A DNA stretch of 11,249 nucleotides from Bacilli bacterium (GCA_028699175.1 JAQVVC010000028.1:1-11249), one strand, 5' to 3'; positions 1 through 6,853 are shown, counted from the stretch's first letter. Notes: generated by a model not told the origin, from the letters alone. A program made the numbers and translations.

Positions 1-17
1 AGTAAAATTTATTAATT

Positions 18-40
18 AAAAAAGATGATGTTTCATCTTT
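18..40 (-). terminator. Rho-independent terminator of the ylbL-unknown protein operon
   Basis: On the minus strand an 8-bp stem AAAGATGA / TCATCTTT closes on a 4-nt AACA loop and is followed by TTT and then AATT. The T tract is short, although the 3' arm itself ends in TTT. The TGA stop of the 456-aa gene lies inside the 5' arm, so terminator and gene end are fused. The flanking A/T runs could let it act weakly in the other direction too. Confidence 0.7.
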
Positions 41-1403
41 GTTTAGTCATAACTTTATTGGAATTCTTTATATACGGTCTTGATACATAGTAATTAATAT
101 TTTTTTTAGATGGATAATCATCATTTTCATATCGCACAAATTCGTATAATAATCCTGTATCTTTTAATTTATTAAATATATCATTTTCATTTGGTAAACC
201 AGAGATTTTAATAAAATATTTGTTGCCTTTTAATGCTAAATCATAAGCAAATTCTTCATTTGATTTATTTTGAACTAATTTAACAGTTTCTTTCCATATT
301 GGATAACCTTCATCAGTATAACCTACTTGTTTGAATTCAACTGGGTTTCCAGCCCTAATTATTTTAGGTATTGGTAATCCTGGGATTCGCATATAAAATA
401 TATCAATTTTATGAGCTTTATTACTTGGCTCTTTATTATTTAATGTTTTTTTATTTAAATAAGTTTTAGGCTTATCTAAAGTATCTTCAAGACTATTTTT
501 AATAAATTTATCTTTATTTTGGGTATATACTTCAATATATTCTTTAAGAGGCATTTTATCAAGTCCATCAGCTAATAATTCTTCTATATTTTCTCTTCTC
601 ACCCATAAATAATTATCATAGTCATTTGAATCAGTATCAGTGGTTATTATATGATTGTTTACTCGTTGTTTTTTAACCGGAATACTTGAAACAGTTAAAT
701 TCCGATATAATTTTATATCCCCTTGAGATAAATTATTTAATTCTTCATTACTTAATGGTTTTACTAAATAATAATTTTTATTATTTATATAACAATTATT
801 ATTTCCAATATCTGTAATTTCTGTTATCCAGGTTCGGCAAGCATCAAGTATTTCTGAATTTGTAGTTTGAATATAAAGATCAGATCCTAATTGTTTAGTA
901 TTTAATTCATATCTTATTGTATTTATTGATTGGTTAACTTTAATTACGGAATTATTTTTATCATAGAAGAATAATGTTCCATCATTACTTATATCAGGAG
1001 TTACCATAACAATATCAAAATTATTTATTGACACATTTTTAAGAATATGTTTTAAAGCCCCAAATTCAATTAATTTAATAACTTCATTATTAACAGGTTT
1101 CGTTGCATCACGATAAAAACCATTTTTTATTTCTTCAAATACATAAACATCTTCTAATAAAATATCACGATTTTTAATTTCATTATCATATACTTCAAAT
1201 AATAATTCTTCATTTCTACTCTTGCATTTAGTTGTATATTCTTCGATTTGATTTTTGCGAAAACCACTAATAGATAATACCGGATTTAATATAATATCAC
1301 CAGCTTTATTAACTGATTTAATTACTAAATTATTATTTAATAATGTTATTTCATCTAAATAAATTGTTTTGGCTTTTGTAATATCAACAAAATATCTTTT
1401 CAT
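33..1403 (-). CDS. Hypothetical protein, 456 aa, coupled to YlbL-like protease
   Basis: I do not recognise this protein. It has no signal peptide or membrane helix and looks cytoplasmic, rich in Asn, Lys, Ile and Asp/Glu. Residues about 1-240 look folded. Residues about 285-335 are a charged, low-complexity linker (Lys/Asn/Thr-rich). A C-terminal part from about 336 opens with FYMRIPGLPIPKIIRAG. Two stretches look loosely alike: about 174-216 (ending NKNYYLVKP) and about 394-443 (ending NINYYVSRP), which could be a diverged internal repeat; this is a by-eye impression only. The start is firm: GGAGG lies 7 nt upstream of ATG. The ATG overlaps the TGA stop of the YlbL-like gene by 4 bp (ATGA), implying translational coupling and one mRNA. 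In Bacillus, ylbM (TmcAL) follows ylbL, but no nucleotidyltransferase motif of that family is visible here, so it is not that gene. Confidence 0.85.
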   Translation of the reverse strand: MKRYFVDITKAKTIYLDEITLLNNNLVIKSVNKAGDIILNPVLSISGFRKNQIEEYTTKCKSRNEELLFEVYDNEIKNRDILLEDVYVFEEIKNGFYRDATKPVNNEVIKLIEFGALKHILKNVSINNFDIVMVTPDISNDGTLFFYDKNNSVIKVNQSINTIRYELNTKQLGSDLYIQTTNSEILDACRTWITEITDIGNNNCYINNKNYYLVKPLSNEELNNLSQGDIKLYRNLTVSSIPVKKQRVNNHIITTDTDSNDYDNYLWVRRENIEELLADGLDKMPLKEYIEVYTQNKDKFIKNSLEDTLDKPKTYLNKKTLNNKEPSNKAHKIDIFYMRIPGLPIPKIIRAGNPVEFKQVGYTDEGYPIWKETVKLVQNKSNEEFAYDLALKGNKYFIKISGLPNENDIFNKLKDTGLLYEFVRYENDDYPSKKNINYYVSRPYIKNSNKVMTKQR

Positions 1404-2425
1404 TTTTTTACCTCCATGTTGCTAAGTACTTCTAAAGCTTCATCAAAATTAGAAACTCCTTTAATAATTATATCATAATTTTTTTCTTTAGCATATTTTA
1501 AAGCTTCTTTTAAATTTGAAGTTGGAACAAGAAATAAATCCGCATTTTCTTTTACAGCTCCAGCTAATTTGTATTTTATTCCCCCTATTTCAGTTACTGT
1601 ACCGTCTAATTCTATAGCGCCTGTTCCAACTACTTTATTTCCTTTAGTAATATTTGTATCTAATAAAGCATCATAAATAGCTAAACTTAAAATCAAACCT
1701 CCACTAGGACCACTTTCGGTAGTTTTTGGATCGATTATAATATTATTTTTAGACTTAATATTATATATCGTAACAGCAGCTACACCAATTAATAATGTAT
1801 CATCTTCTTTAAAAATAATAGCTTTTTCATTAATCTTTTTATTATCTCGATTAATTACTAGAGATATACTATTACCTATTTTTTTAGTTTTTATGTAATC
1901 TTTTAGAGTATTTAAATCAGTATAATTAATTCCATCATAAGATATAATTTCATCCCCAATTTTTAAATCAGCACTACATTTTTCATCAATATATATAATA
2001 TAATTATTTATTTTATCAATTGTATATGGGATATTACTTTTTTTATATGCAATTAGTTTAGCATTACTAATCGATTCTTCATAATATAAATGATCTCTTT
2101 TCAAAGAATCATTAATAGTTTCTTTATTATTGTATGTTATTTCATCATTAGGAATTAATTCCCAAGATGGTATTATTTTTGCTAGTAAATAAAAAGGTAG
2201 TTTACCTTGAATCATACCAACATATGCCATATTAAACGATCCAGATGAAGAATCTAAATCATTAGCTTTGTTTATTCTTTGACTTATATTTATACTTCCT
2301 CCAGCTTTATATATACTATAGTCAGTTTTAATACTAAATGCACCTAAAAAAAGAAGTAAAAAAATTAAAAAAGAAAGATTATATTTAATAAATTGTTTAA
2401 ATCTATCATAAAGTTTATTAATCAT
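1400..2425 (-). CDS. ylbL: YlbL-like membrane protease (PDZ plus Lon S16 domain)
   Basis: Membrane-anchored serine protease of the Lon-like S16 family, predicted to act on the outer face of the membrane. From the chosen start it has 341 aa. There is one N-terminal helix (about 16-32), a region typical of this family, a PDZ-like segment (about 150-210, containing LKIGDEIISYDG), and a C-terminal Lon protease domain. The catalytic Ser is in ESGPSGG (S241) and the catalytic Lys in GGIKYKLAGA (K284). They are 43 residues apart, as in Lon. Start choice: an in-frame ATG lies 18 nt upstream at 2443, but AAGGGA sits 9 nt before ATG 2425, and the likely promoter would begin transcription near 2441, after that upstream ATG. 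In Bacillus subtilis YlbL is implicated in regulated proteolysis of a cell-division inhibitor; that role is not shown here. The stop overlaps the start of the downstream unknown gene. Confidence 0.9.
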   Translation of the reverse strand: MINKLYDRFKQFIKYNLSFLIFLLLFLGAFSIKTDYSIYKAGGSINISQRINKANDLDSSSGSFNMAYVGMIQGKLPFYLLAKIIPSWELIPNDEITYNNKETINDSLKRDHLYYEESISNAKLIAYKKSNIPYTIDKINNYIIYIDEKCSADLKIGDEIISYDGINYTDLNTLKDYIKTKKIGNSISLVINRDNKKINEKAIIFKEDDTLLIGVAAVTIYNIKSKNNIIIDPKTTESGPSGGLILSLAIYDALLDTNITKGNKVVGTGAIELDGTVTEIGGIKYKLAGAVKENADLFLVPTSNLKEALKYAKEKNYDIIIKGVSNFDEALEVLSNMEVKK

Positions 2426-2447
2426 TATTTTACATCCCTTCATTTAA

Positions 2448-2456
2448 ATTATAGCA
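2448..2456 (-). promoter_or_regulatory. Extended -10 promoter for ylbL
   Basis: The minus strand reads TGCTATAAT, a consensus -10 hexamer with an extended TGn. No convincing -35 is seen 16-18 bp upstream. The expected start of transcription is near 2441, giving a leader of about 15 nt that just holds the ribosome site. It lies in the 46-bp gap to the divergent ylbJ. Confidence 0.6.
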
Positions 2457-2471
2457 AATCAAAGAGGTATT

Positions 2472-3350
2472 ATGATAAATAAAATTAAAAAAGTGTCAAT
2501 AGTTTTACTAATAGTATTAATTATAATAAAAAGACCAATTATAATTGGAGCAATTTTAGAATCTATTAACATATGGATTACAAATATTTTTCCCTCTATA
2601 TTTCCTTTTTTAATTATAAGTGATTTAATTATTAGTACTGATTTAATAAATTCAATAACTAAATATATTGGTTTTATTTTTAATAAAGCATTTAAAATGA
2701 GTAAGTATTCATCTTATGTTTTTATTATGAGTTTAATTAGTGGATGTCCTACTAACGCTAAATATATAAAAGATCTTTTAGATAATAATTTAATAAATAA
2801 AGATGAAGCTATTAAAATATTATCAATGTCTTTATTATATAATCCTATTTTAATATTAACTATCACTAGTTATTTAGAAATTAAAGATTCAATACTAATT
2901 ATAATATTTAACGTTATAATAAATTTATTAATCGGACTTTTCAATCGTAATGTTGAATCTAATTATACTAATCATGTCGAATTAAAACCTAAAGATTTTA
3001 ATATAGTATTATCTATTTCTAAAGCTATTGATACCTTATTACTTATTTTAGGTGTTTTAGTATTATTTAATGCTTTATCAGCAATAATACCATATAGTCA
3101 TCCTTTAATAACTGGCATATTTGAAATAACAAATGGTATTAAAGAAATTAATTTTATTGATAATTATGATCTTAAATTAATATTTACTGGTTTATTATTA
3201 TCTTTTGGAGGATTATCAATTCAAGTCCAAATAAAAAGTATTCTGAAAAATTATAATTTAGACTACAGTTTATTTTACAAATCAAGAATTATTCATTTAA
3301 TATTATTCTTATTGTTTATCTATTTTAAAATTATAATGTTCACTAATTGA
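2472..3350 (+). CDS. ylbJ: YlbJ-like integral membrane protein (Gate/nucleoside-recognition family)
   Basis: Polytopic membrane protein of the YlbJ family, known in Bacillus as a sporulation membrane protein and distantly related to nucleoside-transporter gate proteins; the transported substrate is unknown. The protein has 292 aa, clearly shorter than Bacillus YlbJ (about 400 aa). It has about seven hydrophobic segments, spread from residue 9 to the C-terminus. Family marks are NIFPSIFPFLI (about 38-48), SGCPTNAKYIKDLL (about 90-103, the Gate motif, usually SGYPxGAK), a FEITNGIK block, and LSFGGLSIQVQIKSIL followed by RIIHL near the end. The ATG follows AAAGAGG closely (4 nt spacing). It is divergent from ylbL, a near neighbour in Bacillus too. 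Its last 42 bp overlap the end of the convergent prepilin-like gene. Whether this organism sporulates cannot be told from the window. Confidence 0.85.
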   Translation: MINKIKKVSIVLLIVLIIIKRPIIIGAILESINIWITNIFPSIFPFLIISDLIISTDLINSITKYIGFIFNKAFKMSKYSSYVFIMSLISGCPTNAKYIKDLLDNNLINKDEAIKILSMSLLYNPILILTITSYLEIKDSILIIIFNVIINLLIGLFNRNVESNYTNHVELKPKDFNIVLSISKAIDTLLLILGVLVLFNALSAIIPYSHPLITGIFEITNGIKEINFIDNYDLKLIFTGLLLSFGGLSIQVQIKSILKNYNLDYSLFYKSRIIHLILFLLFIYFKIIMFTN

Positions 3351-3968
3351 AGTGCTTGCCTTAAACCCTCTTTCTGATATATAGCTTAAATTAATTCCGT
3401 AATCATCACCATTTTTAGCTAGGATTGGCATTTTTATTTTTACAACACATAAATCGACTAAACAGTTAACCATTGCAAGCCCCTCTTCTGATGGCGCAGA
3501 TTGAGTTTCCCTTATAATACTTTTATCTCCTCGACGATAACCTGTAACATAAATTTTTTCATCTTCTGTTAGTTCCTTTGAATCACCATAGAAATAACTA
3601 TAATATAATAAATAACCGACACTATCTTCAACTTTTGCAGAATTATATAATAACTTTAAACACCTAGATGTTTTTGCATTATTTAAAGAATTATTTTTAG
3701 TTTTTATATAAGGCCTTACTGAGTCATCTTCTCTAGTTTCGCCATCTTCACAAGATTCTATTCCTATTAATTCTCTTTCAATAAAATCAGTATGAATTTC
3801 TTTTATTATTAAAGCTTGATTAAGTTTTAATTGCGATAATTCTTTACTTTCTTGGTCTTCAGAACGAATATTAATTAATACTGATAAAATAAAAACGATA
3901 ATTATTGATATTAAAGTAATGCTTATAATAATTTCTACTAGTGATATTCCTTTAGTATTTAATTTCAT
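3309..3968 (-). CDS. Type IV prepilin-like protein (class III signal peptide)
   Basis: A 219-aa protein with a classic prepilin N-terminus: short basic leader MKLNTKG, cleavage expected between G7 and I8, Glu at mature position 5 (E12), then a long hydrophobic helix to about residue 33. The usual Phe at +1 is Ile. The remaining 185 residues would form an extracytoplasmic head with four cysteines (C73, C103, C169, C174), possibly two disulfides. Size and lack of a pilin repeat suggest a minor pseudopilin (ComGF/PilW-like size) and not a major pilin; the class is not certain. AGGGGTGA, which contains the end of the upstream SEDS gene, serves as ribosome site, and the gene begins 4 nt after that stop, so the two are translated together. 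No prepilin peptidase or assembly ATPase is in the window. The 3' end overlaps ylbJ on the other strand and no terminator is seen. Confidence 0.8.
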   Translation of the reverse strand: MKLNTKGISLVEIIISITLISIIIVFILSVLINIRSEDQESKELSQLKLNQALIIKEIHTDFIERELIGIESCEDGETREDDSVRPYIKTKNNSLNNAKTSRCLKLLYNSAKVEDSVGYLLYYSYFYGDSKELTEDEKIYVTGYRRGDKSIIRETQSAPSEEGLAMVNCLVDLCVVKIKMPILAKNGDDYGINLSYISERGFKASTSISEHYNFKIDKQ

Positions 3969-3972
3969 TTTA

Positions 3973-5121
3973 TCACCCCTTTAATATTTTAGCTTTTTTA
4001 GCTTCATAAGTTTCAATATGGACTCTTTGTGTTAAAAATAAGACAAAAATTATATTTATATAAAATGAACCACCATAACTTAAAAATGGTACTGGAATGC
4101 CGGTTAAAGGTATTATTGCTAATATCCCTAATAAATTAATTAATAAATGTAAAAGAATAAAGATAAAAGAACCATAAGCCATTATAGAACCACTTAAAGT
4201 ATTAGCGTGTTTAGCAATTTTTAATATTCGATATAAAAGAACAATAAAAGCTAATATGATAAATATTGAAAGCATAGCCCCTAATTCCTCTACTATAATC
4301 GGAAATACAAAATCAGTATAAGCTTCTGGTAAATATAAATATTTTTGCGTAGAATTACCAAGTCCAGTTCCAAATAAACCACCATTATTAATAGCTATAA
4401 AACCATTACATACTTGATAACCTGTTTTATCAGTATATCTTGTACAAGGTTCTTTAAAAGTAAGACGACTAGATTGTTCTGCATTTAAAACTCTATCACC
4501 AAATAAAATAAATAATGATACGATAATTACTGAAATAATACCAAATATTTTAAGTTTTTTTACTTTTGGATCATTAAAAGGTAAAGACATAAAGATAAAA
4601 AAGGCAATTCCACCAATAACTGCAGCTGTCCCTAAATCAGGTTGAATTGCAGTAAATATTAATATTATTAAAACAAAAACAAAAGGAGTTATTAATTTAT
4701 TTATAGTAAAATCTTTTTTTTGATATATTTTTTCTAAAGCTACTGCTAAATATACAATAATTATTGATTTTGCAAATTCACTAGGTTGTAAAGAAAAAAA
4801 TCCTAAATCGTACCAACTTCTAGCACTATTAGTAATAGTCCCATAAGGTATTAAACCTGCTAAAAGAAACATTATGATTAATATTCCAACTGGACCTAAT
4901 AATTTATATTTTTTTATTGGTTGTTTAAGTATTATTAATCCAAATATCCAGGAAACGATTATTATATATATATGTTTTTTAAAATAATAAGATTCTTCTA
5001 ATCCGTTGTATAAAACAGCTGTAATACTCGATGCACTAAAAATCATTACTAATCCTAAAATTGTAAAAGCAATCATTAGAAAAAAAAGCGTTTTATCCAT
5101 TTTTTTAAAGGTTGATTTCAT
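3973..5121 (-). CDS. ftsW: SEDS-family peptidoglycan glycosyltransferase (FtsW/RodA)
   Basis: Membrane glycosyltransferase that polymerises lipid II into glycan strands together with a class B PBP. The protein has 382 aa and about ten membrane segments, the usual SEDS size. Marks in order: SARSWYDLGFFSLQPSEFAK (about 99-118), QPDLGTAAV (160-168), NNGGLFGTGLGNS (245-257), LPEAYTDFVFPIIVEELG (264-281; D270 corresponds to the catalytic Asp of the family), and TGIPVPFLSYGGS (340-352). FtsW and RodA are hard to separate by eye; the FtsW label is a preference, not a proof. The outer loop before the catalytic region has two cysteines (C226, C238) that could form a disulfide. ATG 5121 has AGGTG close upstream. 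The matching class B PBP is 2.8 kb away in a separate operon, while the next gene in this operon encodes a prepilin-like protein. Confidence 0.9.
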   Translation of the reverse strand: MKSTFKKMDKTLFFLMIAFTILGLVMIFSASSITAVLYNGLEESYYFKKHIYIIIVSWIFGLIILKQPIKKYKLLGPVGILIIMFLLAGLIPYGTITNSARSWYDLGFFSLQPSEFAKSIIIVYLAVALEKIYQKKDFTINKLITPFVFVLIILIFTAIQPDLGTAAVIGGIAFFIFMSLPFNDPKVKKLKIFGIISVIIVSLFILFGDRVLNAEQSSRLTFKEPCTRYTDKTGYQVCNGFIAINNGGLFGTGLGNSTQKYLYLPEAYTDFVFPIIVEELGAMLSIFIILAFIVLLYRILKIAKHANTLSGSIMAYGSFIFILLHLLINLLGILAIIPLTGIPVPFLSYGGSFYINIIFVLFLTQRVHIETYEAKKAKILKG

Positions 5122-5137
5122 ACATACACCTAGTATA

Positions 5138-5146
5138 ATAATAACA
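5138..5146 (-). promoter_or_regulatory. Extended -10 promoter for the SEDS gene
   Basis: The minus strand reads TGTTATTAT, an extended -10 with hexamer TATTAT, 17 bp before the ATG. A second candidate, TATACT, lies a few bases closer to the gene. No clear -35 is visible. It shares the divergent gap with the promoter of the 112-aa gene. Confidence 0.45.
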
Positions 5147-5181
5147 TAAAATATCCATAATTAAAAATAAGTATTATTTTC

Positions 5182-5210
5182 TTTACATATTAATTAACGC
5201 TAGATATAAT
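5182..5210 (+). promoter_or_regulatory. Consensus sigma-A promoter of the 112-aa membrane protein gene
   Basis: TTTACA (5182-5187) and TATAAT (5205-5210) are separated by exactly 17 bp. This is the best promoter in the window. Transcription should begin near 5217, leaving a leader of about 23 nt that holds AAAGGAGGTG and then the non-standard start codon. Confidence 0.8.
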
Positions 5211-5224
5211 ATAGATAGCAATAC

Positions 5225-5234
5225 AAAGGAGGTG
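5225..5234 (+). promoter_or_regulatory. Strong ribosome binding site that decides a non-AUG start
   Basis: AAAGGAGGTG is an almost complete match to the 16S tail. The only possible start codons at normal distance are ATT (5237, 4 nt after GGAGG) and ATA (5240, 7 nt after). There is no in-frame ATG, GTG or TTG between the upstream TAG (5216-5218) and TTG 5351. Confidence 0.8.
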
Positions 5235-5239
5235 AAATT

Positions 5240-5578
5240 ATAAATCTTTTTAATAAAGATAAAGAACTTATCTTAAAAATAACTAATGGTATTTTACTAA
5301 TTTGGCTATTAGCAGCATTAATATTTACTGGTAATAACCTAATTAATATTTTGGTTGATGAACCAAAATACACTTATGAAGAATATAAAACTCAATATTG
5401 TAATTATAAATATGAGGATGAAACTAATGATTGTAAAAATATGTATGATAGCTATATAGTTAATAATAAAAGAGAAAATTTTAATCGAAAAAGAAATCTA
5501 TATACATCAATTATTAATGTTGTTATTGTAGGTACAGGTTTATTAACCATAAATAGGAAAAAACCAAATAAAAAATAG
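5240..5578 (+). CDS. Small two-helix membrane protein with apparent ATA/ATT start
   Basis: Product unknown. The frame is open from just after TAG 5216-5218 to TAG 5576-5578. Reading from ATA 5240 gives 112 aa: a short N-terminal NLFNKDKELILK, membrane helix 1 (about 17-38), an acidic and Tyr-rich loop with YTYEEYKTQYC and two cysteines (C54, C65), a basic stretch NFNRKRN, helix 2 (about 87-105), and a Lys-rich tail ending KKPNKK. A TTG start at 5351 would remove helix 1 and has no ribosome site, whereas AAAGGAGGTG and a consensus promoter lie exactly where needed for the long form. ATA has the better spacing (7 nt, like other genes here); ATT, 3 nt upstream, is the known start of infC in many bacteria. 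A mutated or miscalled ATG at this codon is the main alternative. It stands alone, divergent from the SEDS gene, and ends in its own terminator. Confidence 0.7.
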   Translation: MNLFNKDKELILKITNGILLIWLLAALIFTGNNLINILVDEPKYTYEEYKTQYCNYKYEDETNDCKNMYDSYIVNNKRENFNRKRNLYTSIINVVIVGTGLLTINRKKPNKK

Positions 5579-5599
5579 TATTACAAAATACTTTTTTTT
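5577..5599. terminator. Bidirectional Rho-independent terminator between convergent genes
   Basis: AGTATT / AATACT form a 6-bp stem with a 4-nt loop (5583-5586). On the plus strand it is followed by eight T; on the minus strand by A and six T. It ends the 112-aa gene (whose TAG overlaps the first arm) and the convergent 46-aa gene (whose TAA begins in the T run). The stem is AT-rich, so efficiency rests on the T tracts. Confidence 0.75.
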
Positions 5600-5738
5600 A
5601 ACCCTTAGTGGTGAATTTTATTATTCTTTTAAAATTTTTTTTATAACTTCTAAACCATAGTAAAAAATAAGTAATAATAACTCCACTAATACTTATACTT
5701 AGTGTAATTATCAATAATATTAATAAACCTTTACTCAT
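5598..5738 (-). CDS. 46-aa single-helix membrane protein, last gene of the Tad-like operon
   Basis: A short gene supported by an excellent ribosome site. AGGAGG (5748-5753) overlaps the TAG stop of the ParA-like gene and lies 9 nt before ATG 5738. The product is 46 aa: MSKG, one hydrophobic helix (about 5-29, including LLILLIITLSISISGVIITY), then a strongly basic tail rich in Lys and Arg, which predicts a cytoplasmic C-terminus. I recognise no family. Position and coupling suggest it works with the ATPase and the TadE-like protein, for example as a membrane anchor or accessory subunit; that is inference. It ends at the shared bidirectional terminator. Confidence 0.7.
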   Translation of the reverse strand: MSKGLLILLIITLSISISGVIITYFLLWFRSYKKNFKRIIKFTTKG

Positions 5739-5751
5739 ATAATTAATCCTC

Positions 5752-6480
5752 CTATGATATAGAATTAGCAATTAAATTAAATATCTTATAATCTTGAAAT
5801 TTTTGATTATTAATAGTAAATAATTCTCCTCTAATAGTAATGTTATCTATTTGAGGATTATAAAAACGATTACTAATTATATAATCTATATTATTATTAA
5901 TAATATTTTTTATATCATATAAAACATAATAATTTCTTTCTGGATTAATGCTATAATTTAATATTACTTTCAAATTATTATTATTTTGATTTAAAATACT
6001 TAAAACATTAGCAGTATTTTTTAAATCAGCAGAATCATTAGTTAATAAATATAAAACATTAGTAGCCATATTTAAAATCTTACAATTAATTTCTGAATAT
6101 ATATGACTTAAATCAAATAAAATGACATCATAAAGTAAAGATGCTTTAAAAACTAATTGTTCAATAGTATTAAAATCAATGCTTTTAACTTCTTTAATAT
6201 CTTTAGGACAAGATATAAAATCGATATAATTATTATATTTAGTAATATAACTAAAAACATCAATATCATTTTTCTTTTTTAAATCATTATGAAAATCATA
6301 GATAGTTTTTATTGGAATTTTATTAAGAGAAATAGCAATCGCACCACTATATAAATCAAGATCAATTATTAATATCTTTTTTTTATTGTTGGATAATGTT
6401 CCTGCTAAATTTAAAGTAAAAGTTGTTTTGCCTACGCCACCTTTTCCAGAATATATAGCCGATATTATTCCTTTACTCAT
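5752..6480 (-). CDS. ParA/MinD-family ATPase, TadZ/CpaE-like
   Basis: A 242-aa SIMIBI-class ATPase that dimerises on ATP and positions a membrane or DNA-bound partner. It shows the deviant Walker A GKGGVGKTT (12-20, with signature Lys13), IIDLDLYSG (about 38-46, D40 and D42) and a Walker B-like YDVILFDLS (117-125, D123). It lacks the receiver-like N-terminal domain of CpaE, so it is the ATPase domain only. Adjacent placement to a TadE-like gene favours a TadZ/CpaE role over chromosome or septum placement; MinD is less likely because no MinC, MinE or DivIVA gene is near and a C-terminal amphipathic MinD helix is not obvious. Start: ATG 6480 has AAAAGG 6 nt upstream and overlaps the previous gene's stop by 8 bp; an upstream in-frame TTG (6495) is less likely. 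Confidence 0.8.
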   Translation of the reverse strand: MSKGIISAIYSGKGGVGKTTFTLNLAGTLSNNKKKILIIDLDLYSGAIAISLNKIPIKTIYDFHNDLKKKNDIDVFSYITKYNNYIDFISCPKDIKEVKSIDFNTIEQLVFKASLLYDVILFDLSHIYSEINCKILNMATNVLYLLTNDSADLKNTANVLSILNQNNNNLKVILNYSINPERNYYVLYDIKNIINNNIDYIISNRFYNPQIDNITIRGELFTINNQKFQDYKIFNLIANSIS

Positions 6481-6853
6481 AATCAACCTTTTCAATTATA
6501 ACCTTATCATCTAATAAATAACCTTGCATACTTATTTCTGCTCTATATGAATTAATATTAAATATTCTCCCAAAAAAGCTAGTAATAGAATGACTGTTAT
6601 ATATATATAACTTTTTATTTTCATAATTAACTTCTAATTGACTAGTAGTTATTTTTTTATTATCAAATTCTGATTTAACTTTTTCATAATAATTATTTAC
6701 ATTACTAGTTAGAGTTTTTTCTATTATATTTTTTGTAACTATTTCTAATCGTTTATTTTCTACAAATATTATAGCATTATCAAAAATAAATGCTAAAAAT
6801 AAGAAACCTATTGGAAAAATTATAAAAAATAACCAAGCATTTTGTTTTGTCAA
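6473..6853 (-). CDS. TadE-like membrane protein (tentative)
   Basis: A 126-aa protein with a single N-terminal membrane helix (about 6-25, containing FPIGFLFLAFIFD) and an outer domain of about 95 residues. Helix position, the pattern of a helix followed by an amphipathic stretch (VENKRLEIVTKNIIEK), and the neighbouring CpaE-like ATPase resemble TadE/TadG minor pseudopilins of Tad pili. The usual Glu at the start of the helix is not evident, so the family call is tentative. Start: a GTG at 6862 lies inside the ribosome site AGGAAGTGA (one mismatch to AGGAGGTGA), which cannot serve it; TTG 6853 is 8 nt after AGGAAG and is preferred. First gene of the operon, directly after the efp terminator. 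Confidence 0.6.
   Translation of the reverse strand: MTKQNAWLFFIIFPIGFLFLAFIFDNAIIFVENKRLEIVTKNIIEKTLTSNVNNYYEKVKSEFDNKKITTSQLEVNYENKKLYIYNSHSITSFFGRIFNINSYRAEISMQGYLLDDKVIIEKVDYE

Noticed and set aside
2426..2443. Upstream ATG 2443 as start of ylbL
   Set aside because: AAGGGA lies after it and fits ATG 2425, and the likely transcription start (near 2441) is downstream of its first bases.
5351..5578. A 75-aa protein starting at TTG 5351
   Set aside because: It has no ribosome site and the same frame runs on upstream through a membrane helix to a perfect ribosome site and promoter; the longer reading explains more.
5752..6480. Plasmid or chromosome partition ParA with ParB and parS
   Set aside because: No ParB-like gene or repeated inverted parS-like sites are nearby, and the operon partners are membrane proteins.
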